Source: Galeopsis tetrahit (Eukaryota > Streptophyta > Magnoliopsida > Lamiales > Lamiaceae). From it: a DNA stretch of 64,000 nucleotides. The translations under genes were made by a program, and so were the position numbers. Below the pieces are notes generated by a model. It saw only the letters and a program-made list of their open reading frames with translations. It did no database searches and had not been told where the DNA came from. Positions 52,051 through 63,859 of the stretch are shown here, one piece after another. How positions within the stretch are numbered: position 1 is the first letter of the stretch; each line of letters opens with the position of its first letter. Location: positions 59,967,441 to 60,031,440 of the forward strand of contig OY776125.1 in NCBI GenBank assembly GCA_963675135.1. The letters run 5' to 3'.

Positions 52051-52291
52051 CACTAAATTTTCGTATTTATCGAATCATAATTTCGCTATCAACGTGTTGG
52101 AAAAAACAACAACTTTAGAACAAAGTTGTATTGGTAATGGTTAACTCTTTGCAATTCTTGAGTCTTTTGAAAAATAGAGAATGAGAAAATTGAAGAAAGT
52201 GCGTTTTCACATTAGAATGAGCATAAACTCTCACTAACAAGTGTAATTTTGTGATAATTAAAGACAAAATAATGTTTTCTTGGTAACTCAT

Positions 52292-55200
52292 CACTAAATC
52301 TTCATATTTGTCGAATCTAAATTTCGCTATCAACGTGTTGGACAAAACAAGAACTTTAGAACAAAGAAGTATTGTTAATGGTTAACTCTTTGCAACTCTT
52401 GAGACTTTTGAAAAGTAGAGAATGAGAGAAACGAAGAAAGTGCGTTTTCACATTAGAGTGAGCATAAACTCTCACAAACGAATGTAATTTTGTGAAAATT
52501 AAAGACAAAATAATGTTTTCTTGGTAACTAATCACTAAATCTTCGTATTTGTCGAATCTAAATTTCGCTATCAACGTGTTGGAAAAAACAAAAACTTTAG
52601 AACAAAGATGTATTGGTAATGGTTAACTCTTTGCAATTCTTGAGTCTTTTGAAAAATAGAGAATGAGAAAATTGAAGAAAGTGCGTTTTCACATTAGAAT
52701 GAGCATAAACTCTCACTAACGAGTGTAATTTTGTGATAATTAAAGACAAAATAATGTTTTCTTGGTAACTAATCACTAAATTTTCGTATTTATCGAATCA
52801 TAATTTCGCTATCAACGTGTTGGAAAAAACAACAACTTTAGAACAAAGATGTATTGGTAATGGTTAACTCTTTGCAATTCTTGAGTCTTTTGAAAAATAG
52901 AGAATGAGAAAATTGAAGAAAGTGCGTTTTCACATTAGAATGAGCATAAACTCTCACTAACAAGTGTAATTTTGTGATAATTAAAGACAAAATAATGTTT
53001 TCTTGGTAACTCATCACTAAATCTTCATATTTGTCGAATCTAAATTTCGCTATCAACGTGTTGGACAAAACAAGAACTTTAGAACAAAGAAGTATTGTTA
53101 ATGGTTAACTCTTTGCAACTCTTGAGACTTTTGAAAAGTAGAGAATGAGAGAAACGAAGAAAGTGCGTTTTCACATTAGAGTGAGCATAAACTCTCACAA
53201 ACGAATGTAATTTTGTGAAAATTAAAGACAAAATAATGTTTTCTTGGTAACTAATCACTAAATCTTCGTATTTGTCGAATCTAAATTTCACTATCAACGT
53301 ATTGGACAAAACAAGAACTTTAGAACAAAGAAGTATTGGTAATTGTTAACTCTTTGCAACTCTTGAAACTTTTGAAAAGTAGAGAATGAGAGAAACGAAG
53401 AAATTGCGTTTTCACATTAGAGTGAGCATAAACTCTCACTAACGAGTGTAATTTTGTGATAATTAAAGACAAAATAATGTTTTCTTGGTAACTCATCACT
53501 AAATCTTCATATTTGTCGAATCTAAATTTCGCTATCAACGTGTTGGACAAAACAAGAACTTTAGAACAAAGAAGTATTGTTAATGGTTAACTATTTGCAA
53601 CTCTTGAGACTTTTGAAAAGTAGAGAATGAGAGAAACGAAGAAAGTGCGTTTTCACATTAGAGTGAGCATAAACTCTCACAAACGAATGTAATTTTGTGA
53701 AAATTAAAGACAAAATAATGTTTTCTTGGTAACTAATCACTAAATCTTCGTATTTATCGAATCTTAATTTCACTATCAACGTGTTGGATAAAACAACAAC
53801 TTTAGAACAAAGATGTATTGGTAATGGTTAACTCTTTGCAATTCTTGAGTCTTTTGAAAAATAGAGAATGAGAAAATTGAAGAAAGTGCGTTTTCACATT
53901 AGAATGAGCATAAACTCTCACTAACGAGTGTAATTTTGTGAAAATTAAAGACAAAACAATGTTTTCTTGGTAACTAATCACTAAATCTTCGTATTTATCG
54001 AATCTTAATTTCACTATCAACGTGTTGGATAAAACAACAACTTTAGAACAAAGATGTATTGGTAATGGTTAACTCTTTGCAATTCTTGAGTCTTTTGAAA
54101 AATAGAGAATGAGAAAATTGAAGAAAGTGCGTTTTCACATTAGAATGAGCATAAACTCTCACTAACGAGTGTAATTTTGTGATAATTAAAGACAAAATAA
54201 TGTTTTCTTGGTAACTAATCACTAAATTTTCGTATTTATCGAATCATAATTTCGCTATCAACGTGTTGGAAAAAACAACAACTTTAGAACAAAGATGTAT
54301 TGGTAATGGTTAACTCTTTGCAATTCTTGAGTCTTTTGAAAAATAGAGAATGAGAAAATTGAAGAAAGTGCGTTTTCACATTAGAATGAGCATAAACTCT
54401 CACTAACGAGTGTAATTTTGTGATAATTAAAGACAAAATAATGTTTTCTTGGTAACTAATCACTAAATTTTCGTATTTATCGAATCATAATTTCGCTATC
54501 AACGTGTTGGAAAAAACAACAACTTTAGAACAAAGATGTATTGGTAATGGTTAACTCTTTGCAATTCTTGAGTCTTTTGAAAAATAGAGAATGAGAAAAT
54601 TGAAGAAAGTGCGTTTTCACATTAGAATGAGCATAAACTCTCACTAACGAGTGTAATTTTGTGAAAATTAAAGACAAAACAATGTTTTCTTGGTAACTAA
54701 TCACTAAATCTTCGTATTTATCGAATCTTAATTTCACTATCAACGTGTTGGATAAAACAACAACTTTAGAACAAAGATGTATTGGTAATGGTTAACTCTT
54801 TGCAATTCTTGAGTCTTTTGAAAAATAGAGAATGAGAAAATTGAAGAAAGTGCGTTTTCACATTAGAATGAGCATAAACTCTCACTAACGAGTGTAATTT
54901 TGTGATAATTAAAGACAAAATAATGTTTTCTTGGTAACTAATCACTAAATTTTCGTATTTATCGAATCATAATTTCGCTATCAACGTGTTGGAAAGAACA
55001 ACAACTTTAGAACAAAGATGTATTGGTAATGGTTAACTCTTTGCAATTCTTGAGTCTTTTGAAAAATAGAGAATGAGAAAATTGAAGAAAGTGCGTTTTC
55101 ACATTAGAATGAGCATAAACTCTCACTAACAAGTGTAATTTTGTGATAATTAAAGACAAAATAATGTTTTCTTGGTAACTCATCACTAAATCTTCATATT

Positions 55201-55424
55201 TGTCGAATCTAAATTTCGCTATCAACGTGTTGGACAAAACAAGAACTTTAGAACAAAGAAGTATTGTTAATGGTTAACTCTTTGCAACTCTTGAGACTTT
55301 TGAAAAGTAGAGAATGAGAGAAACGAAGAAAGTGCGTTTTCACATTAGAGTGAGCATAAACTCTGACAAACGAATGTAATTTTGTGAAAATTAAAGACAA
55401 AATAATGTTTTCTTGGTAACTAAT
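52292..55424. repeat. 13-monomer block, third copy (k218-k230)
   Basis: The order 6 1 4 5 7 10 2 1 1 2 1 4 6 is the same as at 26989-30121 and 38796-41928, both inside the long block. This third copy lies about 13.5 kb beyond the second. Its first type 6 monomer lacks the CTCTGACAAA change that both other copies have, while its last one has it. A private C to A change gives CAAAAACTTT near 52591. This is the only 7-10 ending in region IV. Confidence 0.8.
52774..53737. repeat. 4-5-7-10 cassette, copy 8 (k220-k223)
   Basis: The only 4-5-7-10 cassette right of 43 kb. It lies in the third copy of the 13-monomer block, surrounded by region IV material with 7-8-9 endings. Confidence 0.83.
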
Positions 55425-57111
55425 CACTAAATCTTCGTATTTGTCGAATCTAAATTTCGCTATCAACGTGTTGGAAAAAACAACAACTTTAGAACAAAGA
55501 TGTATTGGTAATGGTTAACTCTTTGCAATTCTTGAGTCTTTTGAAAAATAGAGAATGAGAAAATTGAAGAAAGTGCGTTTTCACATTAGAATGAGCATAA
55601 ACTCTCACTAACGAGTGTAATTTTGTGAAAATTAAAGACAAAACAATGTTTTCTTGGTAACTAATCACTAAATCTTCGTATTTATCGAATCTTAATTTCA
55701 CTATCAACGTGTTGGATAAAACAACAACTTTAGAACAAAGATGTATTGGTAATGGTTAACTCTTTGCAATTCTTGAGTCTTTTGAAAAATAGAGAATGAG
55801 AAAATTGAAGAAAGTGCGTTTTCACATTAGAATGAGCATAAACTCTCACTAACGAGTGTAATTTTGTGATAATTAAAGACAAAATAATGTTTTCTTGGTA
55901 ACTAATCACTAAATTTTCGTATTTATCGAATCATAATTTCGCTATCAACGTGTTGGAAAAAACAACAACTTTAGAACAAAGATGTATTGGTAATGGTTAA
56001 CTCTTTGCAATTCTTGAGTCTTTTGAAAAATAGAGAATGAGAAAATTGAAGAAAGTGCGTTTTCACATTAGAATGAGCATAAACTCTCACTAACGAGTGT
56101 AATTTTGTGAAAATTAAAGACAAAACAATGTTTTCTTGGTAACTAATCACTAAATCTTCGTATTTATCGAATCTTAATTTCACTATCAACGTGTTGGATA
56201 AAACAACAACTTTAGAACAAAGATGTATTGGTAATGGTTAACTCTTTGCAATTCTTGAGTCTTTTGAAAAATAGAGAATGAGAAAATTGAAGAAAGTGCG
56301 TTTTCACATTAGAATGAGCATAAACTCTCACTAACGAGTGTAATTTTGTGATAATTAAAGACAAAATAATGTTTTCTTGGTAACTAATCACTAAATTTTC
56401 GTATTTATCGAATCATAATTTCGCTATCAACGTGTTGGAAAAAACAACAACTTTAGAACAAAGATGTATTGGTAATGGTTAACTCTTTGCAATTCTTGAG
56501 TCTTTTGAAAAATAGAGAATGAGAAAATTGAAGAAAGTGCGTTTTCACATTAGAATGAGCATAAACTCTCACTAACGAGTGTAATTTTGTGATAATTAAA
56601 GACAAAATAATGTTTTCTTGGTAACTAATCACTAAATTTTCGTATTTATCGAATCATAATTTCGCTATCAACGTGTTGGAAAAAACAACAACTTTAGAAC
56701 AAAGATGTATTGGTAATGGTTAACTCTTTGCAATTCTTGAGTCTTTTGAAAAATAGAGAATGAGAAAATTGAAGAAAGTGCGTTTTCACATTAGAATGAG
56801 CATAAACTCTCACTAACGAGTGTAATTTTGTGATAATTAAAGACAAAATAATGTTTTCTTGGTAACTAATCACTAAATCTTCGTATTTGTCGAATCTAAA
56901 TTTCTCTATCAACGTGTTGGATAAAACAACAACTTTAGAACAAAGATGTATTGGTAATGGTTAACTCTTTGCAATTCTTGAGTCTTTTGAAAAATAGAGA
57001 ATGAGAAAATTGAAGAATGTGCGTTTTCACATTAGAATGAGCATAAACTCTCACTAACGAGTGTAATTTTGTGAAAATTAAAGACAAAACAATGTTTTCT
57101 TGGTAACTAAT
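55425..57111. repeat. Partial copy of the 17-mer right half (k231-k237)
   Basis: The order 2 1 2 1 1 3 2, continued by 2 1 in the next block, matches k192-k200 (46026-48194) at an offset of 9399 bp (39 monomers). k237 has a private A to T change (GAAGAATGTGCG near 57018). It joins a type 6 monomer on the left directly to a type 2 monomer, a junction not seen elsewhere in the window. Confidence 0.75.
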
Positions 57112-60100
57112 CACTAAATCTTCGTATTTATCGAATCTTAATTTCACTATCAACGTGTTGGATAAAACAACAACTTTAGAACAAAGATGTATTGGTAATG
57201 GTTAACTCTTTGCAATTCTTGAGTCTTTTGAAAAATAGAGAATGAGAAAATTGAAGAAAGTGCGTTTTCACATTAGAATGAGCATAAACTCTCACTAACG
57301 AGTGTAATTTTGTGAAAATTAAAGACAAAACAATGTTTTCTTGGTAACTAATCACTAAATCTTCGTATTTATCGAATCTTAATTTCACTATCAACGTGTT
57401 GGATAAAACAACAACTTTAGAACAAAGATGTATTGGTAATGGTTAACTCTTTGCAATTCTTGAGTCTTTTGAAAAATAGAGAATGAGAAAATTGAAGAAA
57501 GTGCGTTTTCACATTAGAATGAGCATAAACTCTCACTAACGAGTGTAATTTTGTGATAATTAAAGACAAAATAATGTTTTCTTGGTAACTAATCACTAAA
57601 TTTTCGTATTTATCGAATCATAATTTCGCTATCAACGTGTTGGAAAAAACAACAACTTTAGAACAAAGATGTATTGGTAATGGTTAACTCTTTGCAATTC
57701 TTGAGTCTTTTGAAAAATAGAGAATGAGAAAATTGAAGAAAGTGCGTTTTCACATTAGAATGAGCATAAACTCTCACTAACGAGTGTAATTTTGTGATAA
57801 TTAAAGACAAAATAATGTTTTCTTGGTAACTAATCACTAAATTTTCGTATTTATCGAATCATAATTTCGCTATCAACGTGTTGGAAAAAACAACAACTTT
57901 AGAACAAAGATGTATTGGTAATGGTTAACTCTTTGCAATTCTTGAGTCTTTTGAAAAATAGAGAATGAGAAAATTGAAGAAAGTGCGTTTTCACATTAGA
58001 ATGAGCATAAACTCTCACTAACGAGTGTAATTTTGTGAAAATTAAAGACAAAACAATGTTTTCTTGGTAACTAATCACTAAATCTTCGTATTTATCGAAT
58101 CTTAATTTCACTATCAACGTGTTGGATAAAACAACAACTTTAGAACAAAGATGTATTGGTAATGGTTAACTCTTTGCAATTCTTGAGTCTTTTGAAAAAT
58201 AGAGAATGAGAAAATTGAAGAAAGTGCGTTTTCACATTAGAATGAGCATAAACTCTCACTAACGAGTGTAATTTTGTGATAATTAAAGACAAAATAATGT
58301 TTTCTTGGTAACTAATCACTAAATTTTCGTATTTATCGAATCATAATTTCGCTATCAACGTGTTGGAAAGAACAACAACTTTAGAACAAAGATGTATTGG
58401 TAATGGTTAACTCTTTGCAATTCTTGAGTCTTTTGAAAAATAGAGAATGAGAAAATTGAAGAAAGTGCGTTTTCACATTAGAATGAGCATAAACTCTCAC
58501 TAACAAGTGTAATTTTGTGATAATTAAAGACAAAATAATGTTTTCTTGGTAACTCATCACTAAATCTTCATATTTGTCGAATCTAAATTTCGCTATCAAC
58601 GTGTTGGACAAAACAAGAACTTTAGAACAAAGAAGTATTGTTAATGGTTAACTCTTTGCAACTCTTGAGACTTTTGAAAAGTAGAGAATGAGAGAAACGA
58701 AGAAAGTGCGTTTTCACATTAGAGTGAGCATAAACTCTGACAAACGAATGTAATTTTGTGAAAATTAAAGACAAAATAATGTTTTCTTGGTAACTAATCA
58801 CTAAATCTTCGTATTTGTCGAATCTAAATTTCGCTATCAACGTGTTGGAAAAAACAACAACTTTAGAACAAAGATGTATTGGTAATGGTTAACTCTTTGC
58901 AATTCTTGAGTCTTTTGAAAAATAGAGAATGAGAAAATTGAAGAAAGTGCGTTTTCACATTAGAATGAGCATAAACTCTCACTAACAAGTGTAATTTTGT
59001 GATAATTAAAGACAAAATAATGTTTTCTTGGTAACTCATCACTAAATCTTCATATTTGTCGAATCTAAATTTCGCTATCAACGTGTTGGACAAAACAAGA
59101 ACTTTAGAACAAAGAAGTATTGTTAATGGTTAACTCTTTGCAACTCTTGAGACTTTTGAAAAGTAGAGAATGAGAGAAACGAAGAAAGTGCGTTTTCACA
59201 TTAGAGTGAGCATAAACTCTCACAAACGAATGTAATTTTGTGAAAATTAAAGACAAAATAATGTTTTCTTGGTAACTAATCACTAAATCTTCGTATTTGT
59301 CGAATCTAAATTTCACTATCAACGTATTGGACAAAACAAGAACTTTAGAACAAAGAAGTATTGGTAATTGTTAACTCTTTGCAACTCTTGAAACTTTTGA
59401 AAAGTAGAGAATGAGAGAAACGAAGAAATTGCGTTTTCACATTAGAGTGAGCATAAACTCTCACTAACGAGTGTAATTTTGTGATAATTAAAGACAAAAT
59501 AATGTTTTCTTGGTAACTAATCACTAAATCTTCGTATTTGTCGAATCTAAATTTCGCTATCAACGTGTTGGACAAAATAAGAACTTTAGAACAAAGAAGT
59601 ATTGGTAATGGTTAACTCTTTGCAAATCTTGAAACTTTTGAAAAGTAGAGAATGATAGAAACGAAGAAAGTGCGTTTTCACATTAGAGTGAGCATAAACT
59701 CTCACAAACGAATGTAATTTTGTGAAAATTAAAGACAAAATAATGTTTTCTTGGTAACTAATCACTAAATTTTTGTATTTATCGAATCTTAATTTCACTA
59801 TCAACGTGTTGGACAAAACAAGAACTTTAGAACAAAGAAGTATTGGTAATGGTTAACTCTTTGCAACTCTTGAAACTTTTGAAAAGTAGAGAATGAGAAA
59901 ATTGAAGAAAGTGCGTTTTCACATTAGAATGAGCATAAACTTTCACTAACGAGTGTAATTTTGTGATAATTAAAGACAAAATAATGTTTTCTTGGTAACT
60001 CATCACTAAATCTTCGTATTTGTCGAATCTAAATTTCTCTATCAACGTGTTGGATAAAACAACAACTTTAGAACAAAGATGTATTGGTAATGGTTAACTC

Positions 60101-60244
60101 TTTGCAATTCTTGAGTCTTTTGAAAAATAGAGAATGAGAAAATTGAAGAAAGTGCGTTTTCACATTAGAATGAGCATAAACTCTCACTAACGAGTGTAAT
60201 TTTGTGATAATTAAAGACAAAATAATGTTTTCTTGGTAACTAAT
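57112..60244. repeat. 13-mer higher-order repeat, copy 1 (k238-k250)
   Basis: The order is 2 1 1 2 1 4 6 4 5 7 8 9 1, 3133 bp: the 11-mer module with a 7-8 ending plus types 9 and 1. The type 4 monomer k243 has a GGAAAGAAC mark (near 58365) shared with k229 (near 54991) and k256 (near 61499). Type 9 here has the CTTTCAC mark near 59941, also present in k190 and k207. Confidence 0.87.
59040..60003. repeat. 5-7-8-9 cassette, copy 6 (k246-k249)
   Basis: Same order with the CTTTCAC mark, 10,122 bp (42 monomers) after copy 5. The next cassette downstream (k259-k261) is shortened by fusion of types 8 and 9. Confidence 0.85.
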
Positions 60245-62654
60245 CACTAAATTTTCGTATTTATCGAATCATAATTTCGCTATCAACGTGTTGGAAAAAA
60301 CAACAACTTTAGAACAAAGATGTATTGGTAATGGTTAACTCTTTGCAATTCTTGAGTCTTTTGAAAAATAGAGAATGAGAAAATTGAAGAAAGTGCGTTT
60401 TCACATTAGAATGAGCATAAACTCTCACTAACGAGTGTAATTTTGTGAAAATTAAAGACAAAACAATGTTTTCTTGGTAACTAATCACTAAATCTTCGTA
60501 TTTATCGAATCTTAATTTCACTATCAACGTGTTGGATAAAACAACAACTTTAGAACAAAGATGTATTGGTAATGGTTAACTCTTTGCAATTCTTGAGTCT
60601 TTTGAAAAATAGAGAATGAGAAAATTGAAGAAAGTGCGTTTTCACATTAGAATGAGCATAAACTCTCACTAACGAGTGTAATTTTGTGATAATTAAAGAC
60701 AAAATAATGTTTTCTTGGTAACTAATCACTAAATTTTCGTATTTATCGAATCATAATTTCGCTATCAACGTGTTGGAAAAAACAACAACTTTAGAACAAA
60801 GATGTATTGGTAATGGTTAACTCTTTGCAATTCTTGAGTCTTTTGAAAAATAGAGAATGAGAAAATTGAAGAAAGTGCGTTTTCACATTAGAATGAGCAT
60901 AAACTCTCACTAACGAGTGTAATTTTGTGATAATTAAAGACAAAATAATGTTTTCTTGGTAACTAATCACTAAATTTTCGTATTTATCGAATCATAATTT
61001 CGCTATCAACGTGTTGGAAAAAACAACAACTTTAGAACAAAGATGTATTGGTAATGGTTAACTCTTTGCAATTCTTGAGTCTTTTGAAAAATAGAGAATG
61101 AGAAAATTGAAGAAAGTGCGTTTTCACATTAGAATGAGCATAAACTCTCACTAACGAGTGTAATTTTGTGAAAATTAAAGACAAAACAATGTTTTCTTGG
61201 TAACTAATCACTAAATCTTCGTATTTATCGAATCTTAATTTCACTATCAACGTGTTGGATAAAACAACAACTTTAGAACAAAGATGTATTGGTAATGGTT
61301 AACTCTTTGCAATTCTTGAGTCTTTTGAAAAATAGAGAATGAGAAAATTGAAGAAAGTGCGTTTTCACATTAGAATGAGCATAAACTCTCACTAACGAGT
61401 GTAATTTTGTGATAATTAAAGACAAAATAATGTTTTCTTGGTAACTAATCACTAAATTTTCGTATTTATCGAATCATAATTTCGCTATCAACGTGTTGGA
61501 AAGAACAACAACTTTAGAACAAAGATGTATTGGTAATGGTTAACTCTTTGCAATTCTTGAGTCTTTTGAAAAATAGAGAATGAGAAAATTGAAGAAAGTG
61601 CGTTTTCACATTAGAATGAGCATAAACTCTCACTAACAAGTGTAATTTTGTGATAATTAAAGACAAAATAATGTTTTCTTGGTAACTCATCACTAAATCT
61701 TCATATTTGTCGAATCTAAATTTCGCTATCAACGTGTTGGACAAAACAAGAACTTTAGAACAAAGAAGTATTGTTAATGGTTAACTCTTTGCAACTCTTG
61801 AGACTTTTGAAAAGTAGAGAATGAGAGAAACGAAGAAAGTGCGTTTTCACATTAGAGTGAGCATAAACTCTGACAAACGAATGTAATTTTGTGAAAATTA
61901 AAGACAAAATAATGTTTTCTTGGTAACTAATCACTAAATCTTCGTATTTGTCGAATCTAAATTTCGCTATCAACGTGTTGGAAAAAACAACAACTTTAGA
62001 ACAAAGATGTATTGGTAATGGTTAACTCTTTGCAATTCTTGAGTCTTTTGAAAAATAGAGAATGAGAAAATTGAAGAAAGTGCGTTTTCACATTAGAATG
62101 AGCATAAACTCTCACTAACAAGTGTAATTTTGTGATAATTAAAGACAAAATAATGTTTTCTTGGTAACTCATCACTAAATCTTCATATTTGTCGAATCTA
62201 AATTTCGCTATCAACGTGTTGGACAAAACAAGAACTTTAGAACAAAGAAGTATTGTTAATGGTTAACTCTTTGCAACTCTTGAGACTTTTGAAAAGTAGA
62301 GAATGAGAGAAACGAAGAAAGTGCGTTTTCACATTAGAGTGAGCATAAACTCTCACAAACGAATGTAATTTTGTGAAAATTAAAGACAAAATAATGTTTT
62401 CTTGGTAACTAATCACTAAATCTTCGTATTTGTCGAATCTAAATTTCACTATCAACGTATTGGACAAAACAAGAACTTTAGAACAAAGAAGTATTGGTAA
62501 TTGTTAACTCTTTGCAACTCTTGAAACTTTTGAAAAGTAGAGAATGAGAGAAACGAAGAAATTGCGTTTTCACATTAGAGTGAGCATAAACTCTCACTAA
62601 CGAGTGTAATTTTGTGATAATTAAAGACAAAATAATGTTTTCTTGGTAACTAAT

Positions 62655-62895
62655 CACTAAATCTTCGTATTTGTCGAATCTAAATTTCGCTATCAACGTG
62701 TTGGACAAAATAAGAACTTTAGAACAAAGAAGTATTGGTAATGGTTAACTCTTTGCAAATCTTGAAACTTTTGAAAAGTAGAGAATGATAGAAACGAAGA
62801 AAGTGCGTTTTCACATTAGAGTGAGCATAAACTCTCACAAACGAATGTAATTTTGTGATAATTAAAGACAAAATAATGTTTTCTTGGTAACTCAT
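62655..62895. repeat. Fused type 8/9 monomer k261
   Basis: The left part is type 8 (GCAAATCTTG, GAATGATAG, ACAAACGAATG). From GTGATAATT onward it is type 9, with the GGTAACTCAT end and the TTTCTCTATC head after it. The switch lies between m191 and m205, about 62845-62859. In the previous 13-mer the equivalent place holds separate type 8 and type 9 monomers (k248 and k249). Confidence 0.82.
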
Positions 62896-63136
62896 CACTA
62901 AATCTTCGTATTTGTCGAATCTAAATTTCTCTATCAACGTGTTGGATAAAACAACAACTTTAGAACAAAGATGTATTGGTAATGGTTAACTCTTTGCAAT
63001 TCTTGAGTCTTTTGAAAAATAGAGAATGAGAAAATTGAAGAAAGTGCGTTTTCACATTAGAATGAGCATAAACTCTCACTAACGAGTGTAATTTTGTGAT
63101 AATTAAAGACAAAATAATGTTTTCTTGGTAACTCAT
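62896..63136. repeat. Variant monomer k262 (type 1 body, type 9 junction)
   Basis: The body matches type 1 (ATGTATTGG, AATTCTTGAGTC, GAAAATTGAAG), but it ends GGTAACTCAT and is followed by a TTTCTCTATC head, as type 9 is. Both its own head and the next head are of the TTTCTCTATC kind, which is unique in the window. It restores the 13-monomer length after the fusion in k261. Confidence 0.75.
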
Positions 63137-63859
63137 CACTAAATCTTCGTATTTGTCGAATCTAAATTTCTCTATCAACGTGTTGGATAAAACAACAACT
63201 TTAGAACAAAGATGTATTGGTAATGGTTAACTCTTTGCAATTCTTGAGTCTTTTGAAAAATAGAGAATGAGAAAATTGAAGAAAGTGCGTTTTCACATTA
63301 GAATGAGCATAAACTCTCACTAACGAGTGTAATTTTGTGATAATTAAAGACAAAATAATGTTTTCTTGGTAACTAATCACTAAATTTTCGTATTTATCGA
63401 ATCATAATTTCGCTATCAACGTGTTGGGAAAAACAACAACTTTAGAACAAAGATGTATTGGTAATGGTTAACTCTTTGCAATTCTTGAGTCTTTTGAAAA
63501 ATAGAGAATGAGAAAATTGAAGAAAGTGCGTTTTCACATTAGAATGAGCATAAACTCTCACTAACGAGTGTAATTTTGTGAAAATTAAAGACAAAACAAT
63601 GTTTTCTTGGTAACTAATCACTAAATCTTCGTATTTATCGAATCTTAATTTCACTATCAACGTGTTGGATAAAACAACAACTTTAGAACAAAGATGTATT
63701 GGTAATGGTTAACTCTTTGCAATTCTTGAGTCTTTTGAAAAATAGAGAATGAGAAAATTGAAGAAAGTGCGTTTTCACATTAGAATGAGCATAAACTCTC
63801 ACTAACGAGTGTAATTTTGTGAAAATTAAAGACAAAACAATGTTTTCTTGGTAACTAAT

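Larger units (their letters stand above)
60245..63377. repeat. 13-mer higher-order repeat, copy 2 (k251-k263)
   Basis: Offset from copy 1 by 3133 bp, with the same order through k260, including the GGAAAGAAC mark. Position eleven (k261) is a fusion of type 8 and type 9. Position twelve (k262) has a type 1 body but a GGTAACTCAT junction and the TTTCTCTATC head that normally follow type 9. The CTTTCAC mark of copy 1 is absent. Confidence 0.85.
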
